Source: Diogma glabrata (taxonomy: Eukaryota > Arthropoda > Insecta > Diptera > Cylindrotomidae). From it: a DNA stretch of 64,000 nucleotides. The stretch lies in assembly GCA_963693315.1 (NCBI GenBank), contig OY856186.1, forward strand, positions 279,949,491 to 280,013,490, read 5' to 3'. The number at the start of each line of letters is the position of its first letter. The stretch's first letter is position 1. The notes beneath the pieces are model-generated. The model saw only the letters and a program-made list of their open reading frames with translations. It had not been told where the DNA came from and did not search any database. Shown here in pieces: positions 10,701-20,576 of this stretch. Made by a program: the position numbers and the translations under genes.

Positions 10701-12290
10701 ACAGAGTTGAGTCGTTCCTTATATACCATAAACAGCTATGGATAACATTTAACCTAAAGTAATATTTTTTATATCATTTCGATCAATTTTGATGAGATTG
10801 ACATTTACTATTGATATTTACGATGAACCGTTTATTTTTTATGTGTCTATGGTCTGGCAATATAAACCCTTTACAATATAACTTTATGTTAATTATTTTG
10901 ATATTGTTTTCTTTACATTCACGGAGCCCTTGACGAGTGAATTTTATTCGCACTTGTCTAACTTTTTGTTATTAAAATCAAAATGGGCAGGTTTTCACAA
11001 CTCGGTCCTGAACAAACTTTCTTCATACAGAAGTGTAATATTAATTTATAATAAAAAAATCATTTATACACAAAACATGTGTTATAATATTATTATTGAT
11101 TAAAAAAACAAGCGTTTGTTTGTTTTAAATTATTTGTCGATCAAATGTTGATGACAATATCTTGAGATTGTTGACATTGATTAGCATAATTGTTTTATAC
11201 AAACATGGCTTCTATGTATTAACCTTGCACTTAACGTTTATCTATAACATGCTACAAACATCAGCTAATCAAACAGATAGTATATAGCAAACAAAACAAA
11301 CAACTAGAAATTGTGAGCAACAAGAATTATGTGCCTCATAAACACTGTAAATTTTTAATTTGCTAGTAAAGTCTTGATTGTGAAAGTTATTTAAAGACGT
11401 GCTTAGCCTGCCTGCACACAATCGTCATTAAACACCTTTGCAATCACGACATTTAAAACAAAAAGTCACCGCTAGTGTTATTATCATTATTATATCACTT
11501 TAGCCACATATCTATTCTAAAACCTTTGAAGATTTTGTTAAAACAATGTTAACTGTCCTCCATGCAAGAATATGCTCCCTATATTTTGAAGGTACGACAT
11601 TAGTTTATATCTAATAACTTAGTTATAAATATATTTAACTGTAAACATATTCATGACAGTAGTGGTCACTCACTTAATTACCCGTAGGGATACCAATACT
11701 GGTTTCAGAAAAAAAACACATTTGGACTGTTAGCAATTAAGTGAGATTGTGGGCGTGGCAAGCTGTGTAGCGCAGTGTTAACTAACTCAACGTTTTTATT
11801 TAAAACATTTTTAAAAAATATAGGTTATATATACCAAATAGATTCGATGCCGCTTTGTCGAAAACCAGACTATCTCTTTGACATGGCACCCACTTCCAAC
11901 AATTTTGTACTGTTTTTGATATTATCTTATTTTCTTTTAAAATCTTTTACATCCCTTTATCATCACTGGAATTACTTAGGTTTTCCTGATAACTTTAAAT
12001 TTTAAAATTATAATCATAATTTTCAAAAATGTTTTGAACTTTGGGATAAAAATTTGGAAAAAACTTTAATAATTAATTTAATCTCTTTGACATTTAACTC
12101 TGAAACTGCAATTCAAAATAGAAATCATAAGAGTCATCGATTTAGCATTGTTGCGTTTTAACTTAGACGTTCATATTTGCAGTCAAAATATACTCTGGTC
12201 CAAAATTCTAAACCCATTTTAATTTTGTGGTTTCATCAAATTTCATTGGATAAAATTTTATTTTACAACAATAAACAACATGTAATAAAT
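10701..12290. other. Non-coding; carries a degraded duplicate of the upstream region of the 13.7-kb gene
   Basis: 11,100-11,365 resembles 13,385-13,640 in the same order: GTTTGTTTGTTTTAAATTATTTGT, then an ACATGCTACAAACATCAGCTAATCAAACAGATA-like block, then CTGTAAATTTTTAA. No open frame follows it, so it looks like the promoter side of a dead paralogue. The rest is AT-rich without recognised features. Confidence 0.4.
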
Positions 12291-12299
12291 TTTGACAAG

Positions 12300-12518
12300 C
12301 TACTTGTCAAATTTCAAACCTTTCGTTTTATTCAACAATGAAATTAATAGTTGATCATTCTTCCACAGTGGTTGAAGATGGTGAACTGTCTTGCGTTGGG
12401 ATATATGTTGTCGTTGAAGGTGGTGGTGGTGGTTTGGAATGATGATGTGGTCTTCACGGACGATCGGAATAGAAGCTCCATCAAACTGTTGTGGTGGAAC
12501 TGCATCTAACATTACCTG
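12300..12518 (-). CDS. Possible protein-coding exon, host gene unknown
   Basis: A 70-codon minus-strand frame of better base composition than its surroundings is preceded by a good 3' splice signal (TTTTCAG ending at about 12,513). It encodes VPPQQFDGASIPIVREDHII, then HHHHLQRQ, and is rich in His, Gln and Ile. A MITE begins nine bases beyond the splice signal, so the upstream intron has been invaded. No donor site is convincing at the other end; it could instead be a terminal exon. No family is recognised. Confidence 0.3.
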   Translation of the reverse strand, partial: QVMLDAVPPQQFDGASIPIVREDHIIIPNHHHHLQRQHISQRKTVHHLQPLWKNDQLLISLLNKTKGLKFDK

Positions 12519-12526
12519 AAAACATT

Positions 12527-13145
12527 CCCGAGCAGAAATTTGTAAGGGCTCAAGTAAGGCCCTGTTCAGGTTTGCCCTAACCCGGATCAGGCATTGGTAG
12601 GGCTGCCTGATTGGGCCCTGATCATGCGTGTAACGCTTTTGCCCTATCAGGTCCTGATTGGGATTACCGGATCAGACCCTGATTGGGATAATCGGATTAG
12701 GCCCAGATAGGGATATCCTGACCAGACCCTGATATATATTTATATATTATATACATAAATTAATCAAATTAAAATAAAAATATTACAATGGAAAAAATTA
12801 AAACATACGTGGTATGTATGACTTGACTAATGACTATTATTATAGTCGTTCAGCTGAGAAGCTACAACTAAAATATACATGAAACGATTTTAACTATATA
12901 TTTCTAAAATGGATAATGCTCTAGTGAATTTTAACCCATTTAAATTTCAGCTAGGGGTCAAATATGAAAAACCTGATCAGGGCCGGATATATTCAAATAA
13001 GGTTAGCCCTAAAAGGGTATTCTAAATCAGGCCCAGAACAGGCCCACATCAGATTGCCCTAATAGGGATTGCCCTTGTAGTACTGACCAGGCCCTGATCA
13101 CGCCCTGACTGTATTCAGGTTTTCCCTAACTAATTTCTGCTCGGG
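12527..13145. mobile_element. 619-bp MITE with GATCAGG-type subterminal repeats
   Basis: The ends are CCCGAGCAGAAATT (12,527-12,540) and its exact complement (13,132-13,145); the similarity continues less exactly for ~10 bp. Inside both ends, motifs of the type GGCCCTGATCAGG, in both orientations, recur about 20 times, as expected of clustered transposase-binding sites. The centre is AT-rich and non-coding. The target duplication is unclear (at most TT). Confidence 0.75.
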
Positions 13146-13604
13146 TTATATATAGTATGTGCAGATAATTATATTAATTTCACTGCAACTATACCACAAA
13201 ATGCGCCAAAACCAGCACCAATGCAATAAAAACAAATTTCATATTTAATCGATTTAAAATTCATAAGACTCTGAATTTGATTGATAAAAACTGGGTTTTT
13301 CTTTACGCTTTTATACAATAACCCGAACCCGATTTTCTACATGTAAAAACGAAGCATTATGCTGTAATATTAATTAATTTAAGGAAATAAATGTTTGCCT
13401 GCTTGTTTTGGATTATTTGTAGTCAATTATTAACGGTTTAAATATCTTGCTATATGCTACTTGTATTGTTGTTTACCTTCACAGTTTTTATAAACCTAGT
13501 CAGAGTCACGTTATTATAACACGCTGCTATCAGAAACAGCTCATCAAACAGATACAAAAGTAAATAGAATTAAAAACATACAGTAAATTTCAACATACCT
13601 TTTG
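13146..13604. other. Upstream region of the small secreted-peptide gene
   Basis: No coding frame. Contains the segment whose degraded duplicate lies at 11,100-11,365; the strongest shared block is the AGCTCATCAAACAGATA-type sequence near 13,538. Conserved order suggests regulatory DNA duplicated with a paralogue, but that is inference. Confidence 0.35.
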
Positions 13605-13615
13605 TTCATATATAA
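13605..13615 (+). promoter_or_regulatory. TATA box of the small gene
   Basis: CATATATAAG lies about 50 bases before the ATG, placing transcription start near 13,640 and leaving a ~25-base leader. Confidence 0.5.
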
Positions 13616-13664
13616 GCTGTAAAATTTTTAAATTTTTTCAATTAAATATTCTCATTTGCTCACA

Positions 13665-13904
13665 ATGCAATTTATATACGTTTTGTTGCTGCTACTGGCG
13701 TTAATCTCCATTGTAAGTATAATATATGTTCCCGGATTTTTTCTCTAAAAAAATTAAAGGTTTTTTTGTTTCTAGACCACTTCTAAACCATTTAGACTCA
13801 CACTTGAACCAGCAGTTCAGTTTTTTGGATCATTTTTTCCTACACAATCACCACCTTTTAAATTAACCCATTTGATGCCAACTCTATTCAAACTACTACA
13901 ATAG
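13665..13904 (+). CDS. Small secreted peptide, two exons
   Basis: Exon 1 is 13,665-13,712 and encodes MQFIYVLLLLLALISI, a textbook hydrophobic signal peptide. A 63-bp intron has consensus GTAAGT (13,713) and TTTCTAG (ending 13,775), phase 0. Exon 2 is 13,776-13,904 and encodes 42 residues ending at TAG. The 58-residue product has a Thr/Pro/Phe/Leu-rich, cysteine-free mature part (TTSKPFRLTLEPAVQFFGSF...KLLQ). AATAAA follows at 13,940. TATA box, splice sites and poly(A) signal agree, so this is a plausible live host gene. The product is unrecognised; a secreted bioactive or gland peptide is only a guess. Confidence 0.7.
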
Positions 13905-13999
13905 CCGCATAATTTTGGAAATGTAATTAATATCTTTGAAATAAATAAAAACTATTTCGCCTATATTTTATTGATTTTTTTTTATTAAGCTAAATGCAA

Positions 14000-14171
14000 T
14001 TGTAATTATTCTTTTTAATTCCTGTAGAGACATTGGTTCAAGCAGTCATGTTTATAAATTTATTGTTAAATTATTTTTGTTTTGAATTTAATTGTTTATT
14101 AAAAACTTTTTATTTCATTCAATCGTCTCAGTAATTATTCAATTGTGCTTTGCTAAATTCCATTTAGTTCA
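14000..14171 (+). repeat. Presumed 3' part of the BEL-Pao 5' LTR
   Basis: Ends ...TTTAGTTCA directly before the primer site at 14,172. The LTR start is not determinable because no partner LTR was found near the 3' end of the element (after 50,019). AT-rich, without frames. Confidence 0.35.
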
Positions 14172-14189
14172 TGGTCCTTCGAGCCGGAT
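14172..14189 (+). promoter_or_regulatory. BEL-Pao primer-binding site
   Basis: TGGTCCTTCGAGCCGGAT resembles the primer sites of insect BEL-Pao elements. BEL gag, protease, RT and integrase remnants follow on the same strand at 37,740-50,019, once the hAT-A insertion at 14,244 is discounted. Confidence 0.5.
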
Positions 14190-14303
14190 CGCGAATCGCA
14201 AATAATGTTTATTTTAACCAGTGCGTGGGTGGTTACACGTTCTCAGTGGCGGATTATGCCTTTAAGGGGCCTGAGGCGGAACAAAATTTTGGGGCCTAAG
14301 ATT

Positions 14304-14372
14304 TTACCAAAAATTTTGCAAATGAGTTTGATTAATACTATTTCTTAAATAATTTTTTATCCGCTTCAAACG
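14304..14372 (-). pseudogene. hAT-A transposase, C-terminal end
   Basis: Minus-strand translation gives RLKRIKNYLRNSINQTHL and a stop, the extreme C-terminus of the hAT dimerisation domain. The preceding part of the same domain (SFSVLKRI) is at about 25,880, on the other side of the non-LTR insertion. LKRI is present on both sides because it lies in the target duplication of that insertion. Confidence 0.75.
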
Positions 14373-14476
14373 TGTGTGTGAAATAGATAAGCTCCTCGTG
14401 CTGCACCCTGGGTTACGCAAATAGTCTATTTCAACTTGGTAGCCAAACATTTCATTTCGAACTCTTGGCTGTGATA

Positions 14477-14510
<34 letters not shown>

Positions 14511-14512
<2 letters not shown>

Positions 14513-16272
14513 GAACCAAAATCAAAATCACAAAAACAACGGTACTTTTCAGCACCACAAGACAAAAAATATTGGACCTTCAGTCCGTATTTTGCAATTG
14601 AACATTGAAGGCATAAGCAGGTCAAAAACTGAACATTTACAAAGATTATTAAAAGATTACGACGTCGACGTTATAATTCTGCAAGAAACGCATGCAGCAG
14701 ATGAAGCGCAACTTACCTCTAGAGGAAACATTGTTGGCTACAAATTAATTAGTGCTATTTACCATCAATCATATGGATCTGCCACGTATGTTAAGTCAGA
14801 AATCCTGAACTGCACGCACGTACTTACACAGACGGACAACGATATACATCTTATTGTTGTTGATATATCGGACACGAAAATTGTAAACGTATACAAGCCT
14901 CCAAATACAGGATGGCCAGCTGGTACTCTACCATTATTTCATCACCCAGCAATATATGCTGGTGACTTCAATAGCCATCACACTCAGTGGTCCTACTCAA
15001 ATAATAATACCAATGGCGTGCAACTGACCGACTGGGCGGATAATAACAACTTGTTCCTGGTATATGATGCGAAAGACTTGAAAACCTTTAGATCTGCAAG
15101 ATGGCGAAGCGATTACAATCCCGACCTCTGTTTTTCCACAAAAAACGAACAACGTAACCCTATTCCAATATCTAGGGCTGTTTTACAAGGTTTTCCACGC
15201 TCTCAACATCGTCCAGTAATTCTGGAGGTAGGAATCCAAATTCCACTCGTTAACTCTACTCCTCAACCTAGATGGAATTTTAACAAAGCTGACTGGGATA
15301 AATATAGATTGAAGTTGGATGCAGTGATTCGCTGGATCCAACCCATTCCTAAAAATTACGATAGATTTGTTGGAGCCATCATCTCAACTGCAAAGAAATG
15401 CATCCCAAGAGGCTTTCGTGAAGAATACATTCCTGGCTGGAGTAAAGAGAGCGATATATTATATGAGGAGTACCTTAGTAGTGGTGAGGCAGACGTGGCT
15501 GATGACTTAATATACTCACTGGACGCCGCGAGAAAACAAAAGTGGATTAACGCTGTTGAAAACATTGATTTTTCCCATTCAAGCAGGGAAGCATGGAGTC
15601 TCCTTCGGAAACTGGGTGGCTCAAACTCAATTACTCGTGCTAACAATGAAATAAATCCAGAGGACATCGCAAATCACATAGTAAATATGTCTCGTTCTTC
15701 TATTAATCGCCTTCATAAGAGAACAATTAAACGCAAATTAAGAGAAATGAAGCGCAATTGCTCGTCTCCATCGAAGTATTCGAACTCTTTTAGTAGCGAA
15801 GAACTAGAATCAGTTCTGTCCCAAACAAAAAACGGAAAAGCAGCTGGCTATGATGGCATTTTTCCAGAATTTCTTAAAAATGCTGGAAAAAATGTAAAAC
15901 AGTGGCTAACTAAATTTTTCTCGAATGTCCTAGAAACCGGCAATCTACCAAAACATTTTAAAACTACGAAAGTGATAGCGATACTTAAGCCAGGTAAACC
16001 ATCCAATGAACCAGGAAGCTATCGCCCGATTGCCCTTTTGAGCACCTGCTATAAATTGCTAGAACGGCTCATATACAATCGTATCGCACCGATATTGAAT
16101 GACCAGATCCCAGTCAAACAAGCTGGTTTTCGTCCCAATCACAGTTGCACTGACCAACTGCTCGCTCTAACATCCTATATCGAAGCTGGGTATCAAAAAC
16201 AACTAAAAACAGGCGCAGTATTCATCGATCTTACTGCAGCATATGACACGGTCTGGCGAATTGGGATTATAT
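14511..16272 (+). pseudogene. Non-LTR 1 endonuclease-reverse transcriptase, N-terminal part
   Basis: An APE-type endonuclease occupies roughly residues 25-245: LQLNIEG, IILQETHA, the catalytic GDFNSHHTQW and SQHRPVI near its end. A linker follows, then the first half of the RT domain: GKAAGYDGIFPEFLK, GSYRPIALLSTCYKLLERLI, QAGFRPNHSC and the first catalytic Asp in FIDLTAAYDTVWR. The frame is open until it runs into hAT-B. Removal of hAT-B and one GATTATAT copy rejoins it in frame to the second half at 24,458. Apart from that insertion and one stop codon downstream the gene is well preserved, so this insertion was young when hAT-B landed. Confidence 0.85.
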
Positions 16273-16664
16273 CATAGGCGAAGCGCGAGTTTTTAAGAAT
16301 GGGATGCTGCGTTCTAAATAATATTCCACTATAACTACTGTTAAAACTCAAAAATAGCCTCTTTGAAGAAACATAGTACATTTTGATCCAAGATATGGAA
16401 ACGCTGCTTTTTCGTGAATGATATTTATTATAAATTATCTAATTGGAAATCGACGACATACCATTTAAAATTCATATTCTATTTTTCATGGTTACTGTGT
16501 CTTAAAACTATTTAATGAAGATACCATAGCAACTACAATTTGTTATCTAGCGAATATGATTTTATACACTAGAGGAAAAAACGATTTTCAAAGGGGATTA
16601 AATCTGCATGAAAATAGAATTCATTTGCTATTGTAGAAAAACATATTTTTTCGGCAAACGGCTG

Positions 16665-17160
16665 TAAAGTTTAACTTTACTGCCGCTGGGGAGTAGCATA
16701 AGTCTTACTTTTTAGTCGGCGGCTGCAAAAGTAACGCCATTTTTATTTTATCTGCCGGCGCCTGTAAAGTAACTTTCATATTTTTACGGCGGCTGTAAAG
16801 TGATTTTCATATTTTTACGGCAGCAGTAAAGTAATTTTCATATTTTTACGGCGGTAGTAAAGTAAAATAACATGATATTATTAATTTGTTCAAAACAGAA
16901 TGAATTTCAGTTCATTTTAATGAATTAAAATCAATAAAAATTAATTTCAGAAAATTTATTACCTAAAACATATTTATAAAAAATTTGATGCATTAATTTC
17001 ATATTTTTAAAGAAATTTAAACGTTTGCCGAAAAAATAGTGTATTGAATTCGGAGCTAAAGTTACTTTTTGTGTTTCGTCTATAATTGTCGACCTCCCTA
17101 CGGTCGGCCGCCAAACTATAGATTCAACACAAAAAGTACAACTTTAGCTCCTAATTCAAT
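16665..17160. repeat. Subterminal repeats and a hairpin in hAT-B
   Basis: Four to five copies of a ~33-bp unit with ACGGCGGCTGTAAAG and TTTTCATATTT lie at 16,665-16,865. At 17,053-17,150 an imperfect hairpin pairs GGAGCTAAAGTTACTTTTTG with CAAAAAGTACAACTTTAGCTCC-like sequence around a GC-rich GGTCGGCCG loop. Clustered motifs near a transposon end are commonly transposase-binding sites. Confidence 0.6.
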
Positions 17161-17733
17161 AATATACTATTTTGCATATTTTTCTATTAGTTCTAACTAA
17201 AGACGCTTACCATTGAAGATCAAACTTGTTTCACTTTAATCTACTCTCCCTCGAGCAAGTTGCGTAATTGAAAAGCATTTCATTTTACTAATTTATTTAG
17301 ATCGGCGGCTACAAACATGTTTTTGTATTTTTTATAATAAAATGGACTAGTCAGATCAAAATAATAATGGACTAGTCAGATCAATCATAAGCTCAAAATA
17401 ATTATTTTAAAATAAGAATAAAATTGTGTATCTATATTTGAAATATTTTTAAAGTTTATGCGTTCCATTTGTGATCTACTCAAAGCTTCTAAGTTATTTT
17501 GTTCTAAAGGAACAGTTTTTATTAAATATCCGAAGCAGTCGTTTGCAATGAAATTATCAATGCCGTTTTGTGCAAGGAAAATAAATAAATTTTGCGGTAA
17601 AAACTTGATCCTCTGGTTTGAAACGCAAAATTCAATCCATTTTTAAAATTGCATTTATTTATATGTACTAATATTGGAACCAGAGGCGTAGCTAGGAGGG
17701 GGCGGGGGGGGGCGGTCCGCCCCGGGTGTCACC

Positions 17734-18966
17734 CGTTTTGGGGTGACACCCGAACGTAAAAAACTTAAACAAACCATCACAATGTTTTCAACGATAAATC
17801 ACTTCGAAACCGTTTTGGGGTGACACCCGAACGTAAACAACTTAAACAAACCATCACAATGTTTTCAATGATAAATCACTTCGAAACCGTTTTGGGGTGA
17901 CACCCGAACGTAAAAAACATAAACAAACCATCACAATGTTTTCAACGATAAATCACTTCGAAACCGTTTTGGGGTGACACCCGAACGTAAAAAACATAAA
18001 CAAACCATCACAATGTTTTCAATGATAAATCACTTCGAAACCGTTTTGGGGTGACACCCGAACGTAAACAACTTAAACAAACCATCACAATGTTTTCAAC
18101 GATAAATCACTTCGAAACCGTTTTGGAGTGACACCCGAACGTAAACAACTTAAACAAACCATCACAATGTTTTCAATGATAAATCACTTCGAAACCGTTT
18201 TGGGGTGACACCCGAACGTAAACAACTTAAACAAACCATCACAATGTTTTCAATGATAAATCACTTCGAAACCGTTTTGGGGTGACACCCGAACGTAAAA
18301 AACATAAACAAACCATCACAATGTTTTCAACGATAAATCACTTCGAAACCGTTTTGGGGTGACACCCGAACGTAAAAAACATAAACAAACCATCACAATG
18401 TTTTCAATGATAAATCACTTCGAAACCGTTTTGGGGTGACACCCGAACGTAAACAACTTAAACAAACCATCACAATGTTTTCAACGATAAATCACTTCGA
18501 AACCGTTTTGGAGTGACACCCGAACGTAAACAACTTAAACAAACCATCACAATGTTTTCAATGATAAATCACTTCGAAACCGTTTTGGGGTGACACCCGA
18601 ACGTAAACAACTTAAACAAACCATCACAATGTTTTCAATGATAAATCACTTCGAAACCGTTTTGGGGTGACACCCGAACGTAAAAAACATAAACAAACCA
18701 TCACAATGTTTTCAACGATAAATCACTTCGAAACCGTTTTGGGGTGACACCCGAACGTAAAAAACTTAAACAAACCATCACATGTTTTCAACGATAAATC
18801 ACTTCGAAACCGTTTTGGGATGACACCCGAACGTAAACAACTTAAACAAACCATCACAATGTTTTCAATGATAAATCACTTCGAAACCGTTTTGGGGTGA
18901 CACCCGAACGTAAAAAACTTAAACAAACCATCACATGTTTTCAACGATAAATCACTTAGAAACCAT
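17734..18966. repeat. 77-bp satellite, 16 units, with a 5-unit higher-order repeat
   Basis: Units begin CGTTTTGGGGTGACACCCG. Variants differ at three places (GTAAAAAACTT / GTAAACAACTT / GTAAAAAACAT; CGATAAAT / TGATAAAT; GGGG / GAG). Units 3-7 and 8-12 show the same five-variant series, so a 385-bp block was duplicated as one piece. Two late units share a 1-base deletion. The TTTTGGGGTGACACC core also occurs once at the other end of hAT-C (near 23,475), so the array amplified the element's subterminal sequence. Confidence 0.9.
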
Positions 18967-19700
18967 TTTAACCAGGTTATCCATATAATTTTAATTTATA
19001 AATTGTGATAACTTATAAATGTGTCCTATAAATGTGTTATTGGTTCAAAAAGAATCTATTCTACTTTTTAAAATTTTTGAGGTATTACGTGAAATAAAAT
19101 TTTAACAATATTAATCGAATCAACATGTTGAGCATTGAATCCCATCACCACAATTACTCAATAGCTTTGAATATTCCCATAGATACCATATTGACCGTTT
19201 TTTACGATATATTATTTAGTATGCAAGCATGATTATTAAATGACCAGGTCTGAAAACACATATGCTGAATAATGTATAGGAAAAGTGGTTTACGTCGATA
19301 ATGTGGCACCCTTTGTCGATAGGGTGGCACCCTTGAGTTACAATGTCTCTATTCCAAAATTATTTCTAAAATATCCGCTTAACCTTACTACCTAATATAT
19401 GTTTTACATTTCAAACAAATTAATTGCAAACACCTAAGGAAACTAACAAACAATCAAATTACCGTGTTTGTAAATGATCTCAAAATAATTTTTTTTCCTT
19501 TATCTTGAAACTCAAAGAATAAATTGAAATAGATCGTTTTTCAATGGACACAAAAATAATTACTGTGGAATAAAATGGCAGTTATGCAATTACTACAGTT
19601 TTGCATTTGCTTGTTTTGTAGGTTGATACATACTCATACTGTTTGTTTTCAGTTTTATATATTTATATATTTGAATTAAATGAAAGTTTATCATTTAAAA
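18967..19700. other. hAT-C 5' non-coding region
   Basis: AT-rich, between the satellite and the Penelope fragment. Contains GTGGCACCC motifs near 19,300-19,335 that echo the terminal sequences. No frame recognised. Confidence 0.4.
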
Positions 19701-19710
19701 GTACATTTTG

Positions 19711-20089
19711 TTAGGTTTTAAATACCTTGGAAATTTCAAACTCATTAAGGGATTCTTTTAAAGATCCTTGGCTACATAAATGTAAAGCCTTCAATTTTTT
19801 TTTAAAAGTGGTGTAGCTATTGTTATTAACTATGTAAATGGTTTGCAAAAATAAACTTAAAATTTTGTTTATTTTTCTTTTTAGGAAGGTATTCCTTAAA
19901 TCAGTCTTTAAAACATTTTCCGGTTTTCCCGATGTAAAATTTTTCACAAAAATCACATTCAATTTTGTAAATTATTGAGCATGATTCTAATTGGATATTT
20001 AATTTTGGTTTCAATTCTTTATATAAAATATCTTTTAGGATTTCATACTTATATTTTTTTAAATAGTTCCTTAATTGGCCGTGGCCCAT
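19711..20089 (-). pseudogene. Penelope-like element fragment (GIY-YIG nuclease C-terminus)
   Basis: Two overlapping minus-strand frames give SIIYKIECDFCEKFYIGKT (GIY-YIG core, YIG intact) and then LHLCSQGSLKESLNEFEISK, the C-terminal signature of Penelope-like proteins. A frameshift separates them. The RT domain is absent. Upstream, 20,074-20,125 and 20,290-20,335 form an inverted repeat (GGCCCATTTCTC...), in keeping with the inverted terminal repeats these elements often show. It lies in the 5' region of hAT-C. Confidence 0.7.
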
Positions 20090-20576
20090 TTCTCAAAAAT
20101 GCCGATGAAATTGAAATTTTGACGTTTCTCGCTGAAATATTTTATTCTGTTTTGCTTTATTTTCTTCTACAAAAATTTAATTAAGAAAAAATAATTATTG
20201 AAAAACAAATATTATTTGAATTTCAACACAATCTGTCAAAATTTACTCAAGTACGATAGCAGAGTAAATAGAAATTTTTTAGTCGATTTGCAGATTCAAT
20301 TTCAATTTCATCGAGAAATGGGCCACAGCCAATATTAGGTTATGATTTGTATATTCCATTTTATCAAATATTATTTAATATAAGTTGTTACAAGGAAATT
20401 TAAATAAATTAATTTTCTTGGTGGTGTATTTAGTCGTTAACACAGTGTACTTATTATGAACTATGTACCTATTATGTATCCTACAAATATATTTAGAATT
20501 AATGCTTTGCTGATACCTACACTATAATTAAAAATATTTTTTTAGATTTCGTTTAGCAAATATCCCAAAAAATAAA

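Noticed and set aside
11775..12005. 76-codon plus-strand frame with a hydrophobic stretch
   Set aside because: AT-driven composition, no supporting promoter, splice or family signal.
17734..18966. 77-bp array considered as a CRISPR array
   Set aside because: Whole units are conserved; no variable spacers and no cas genes.
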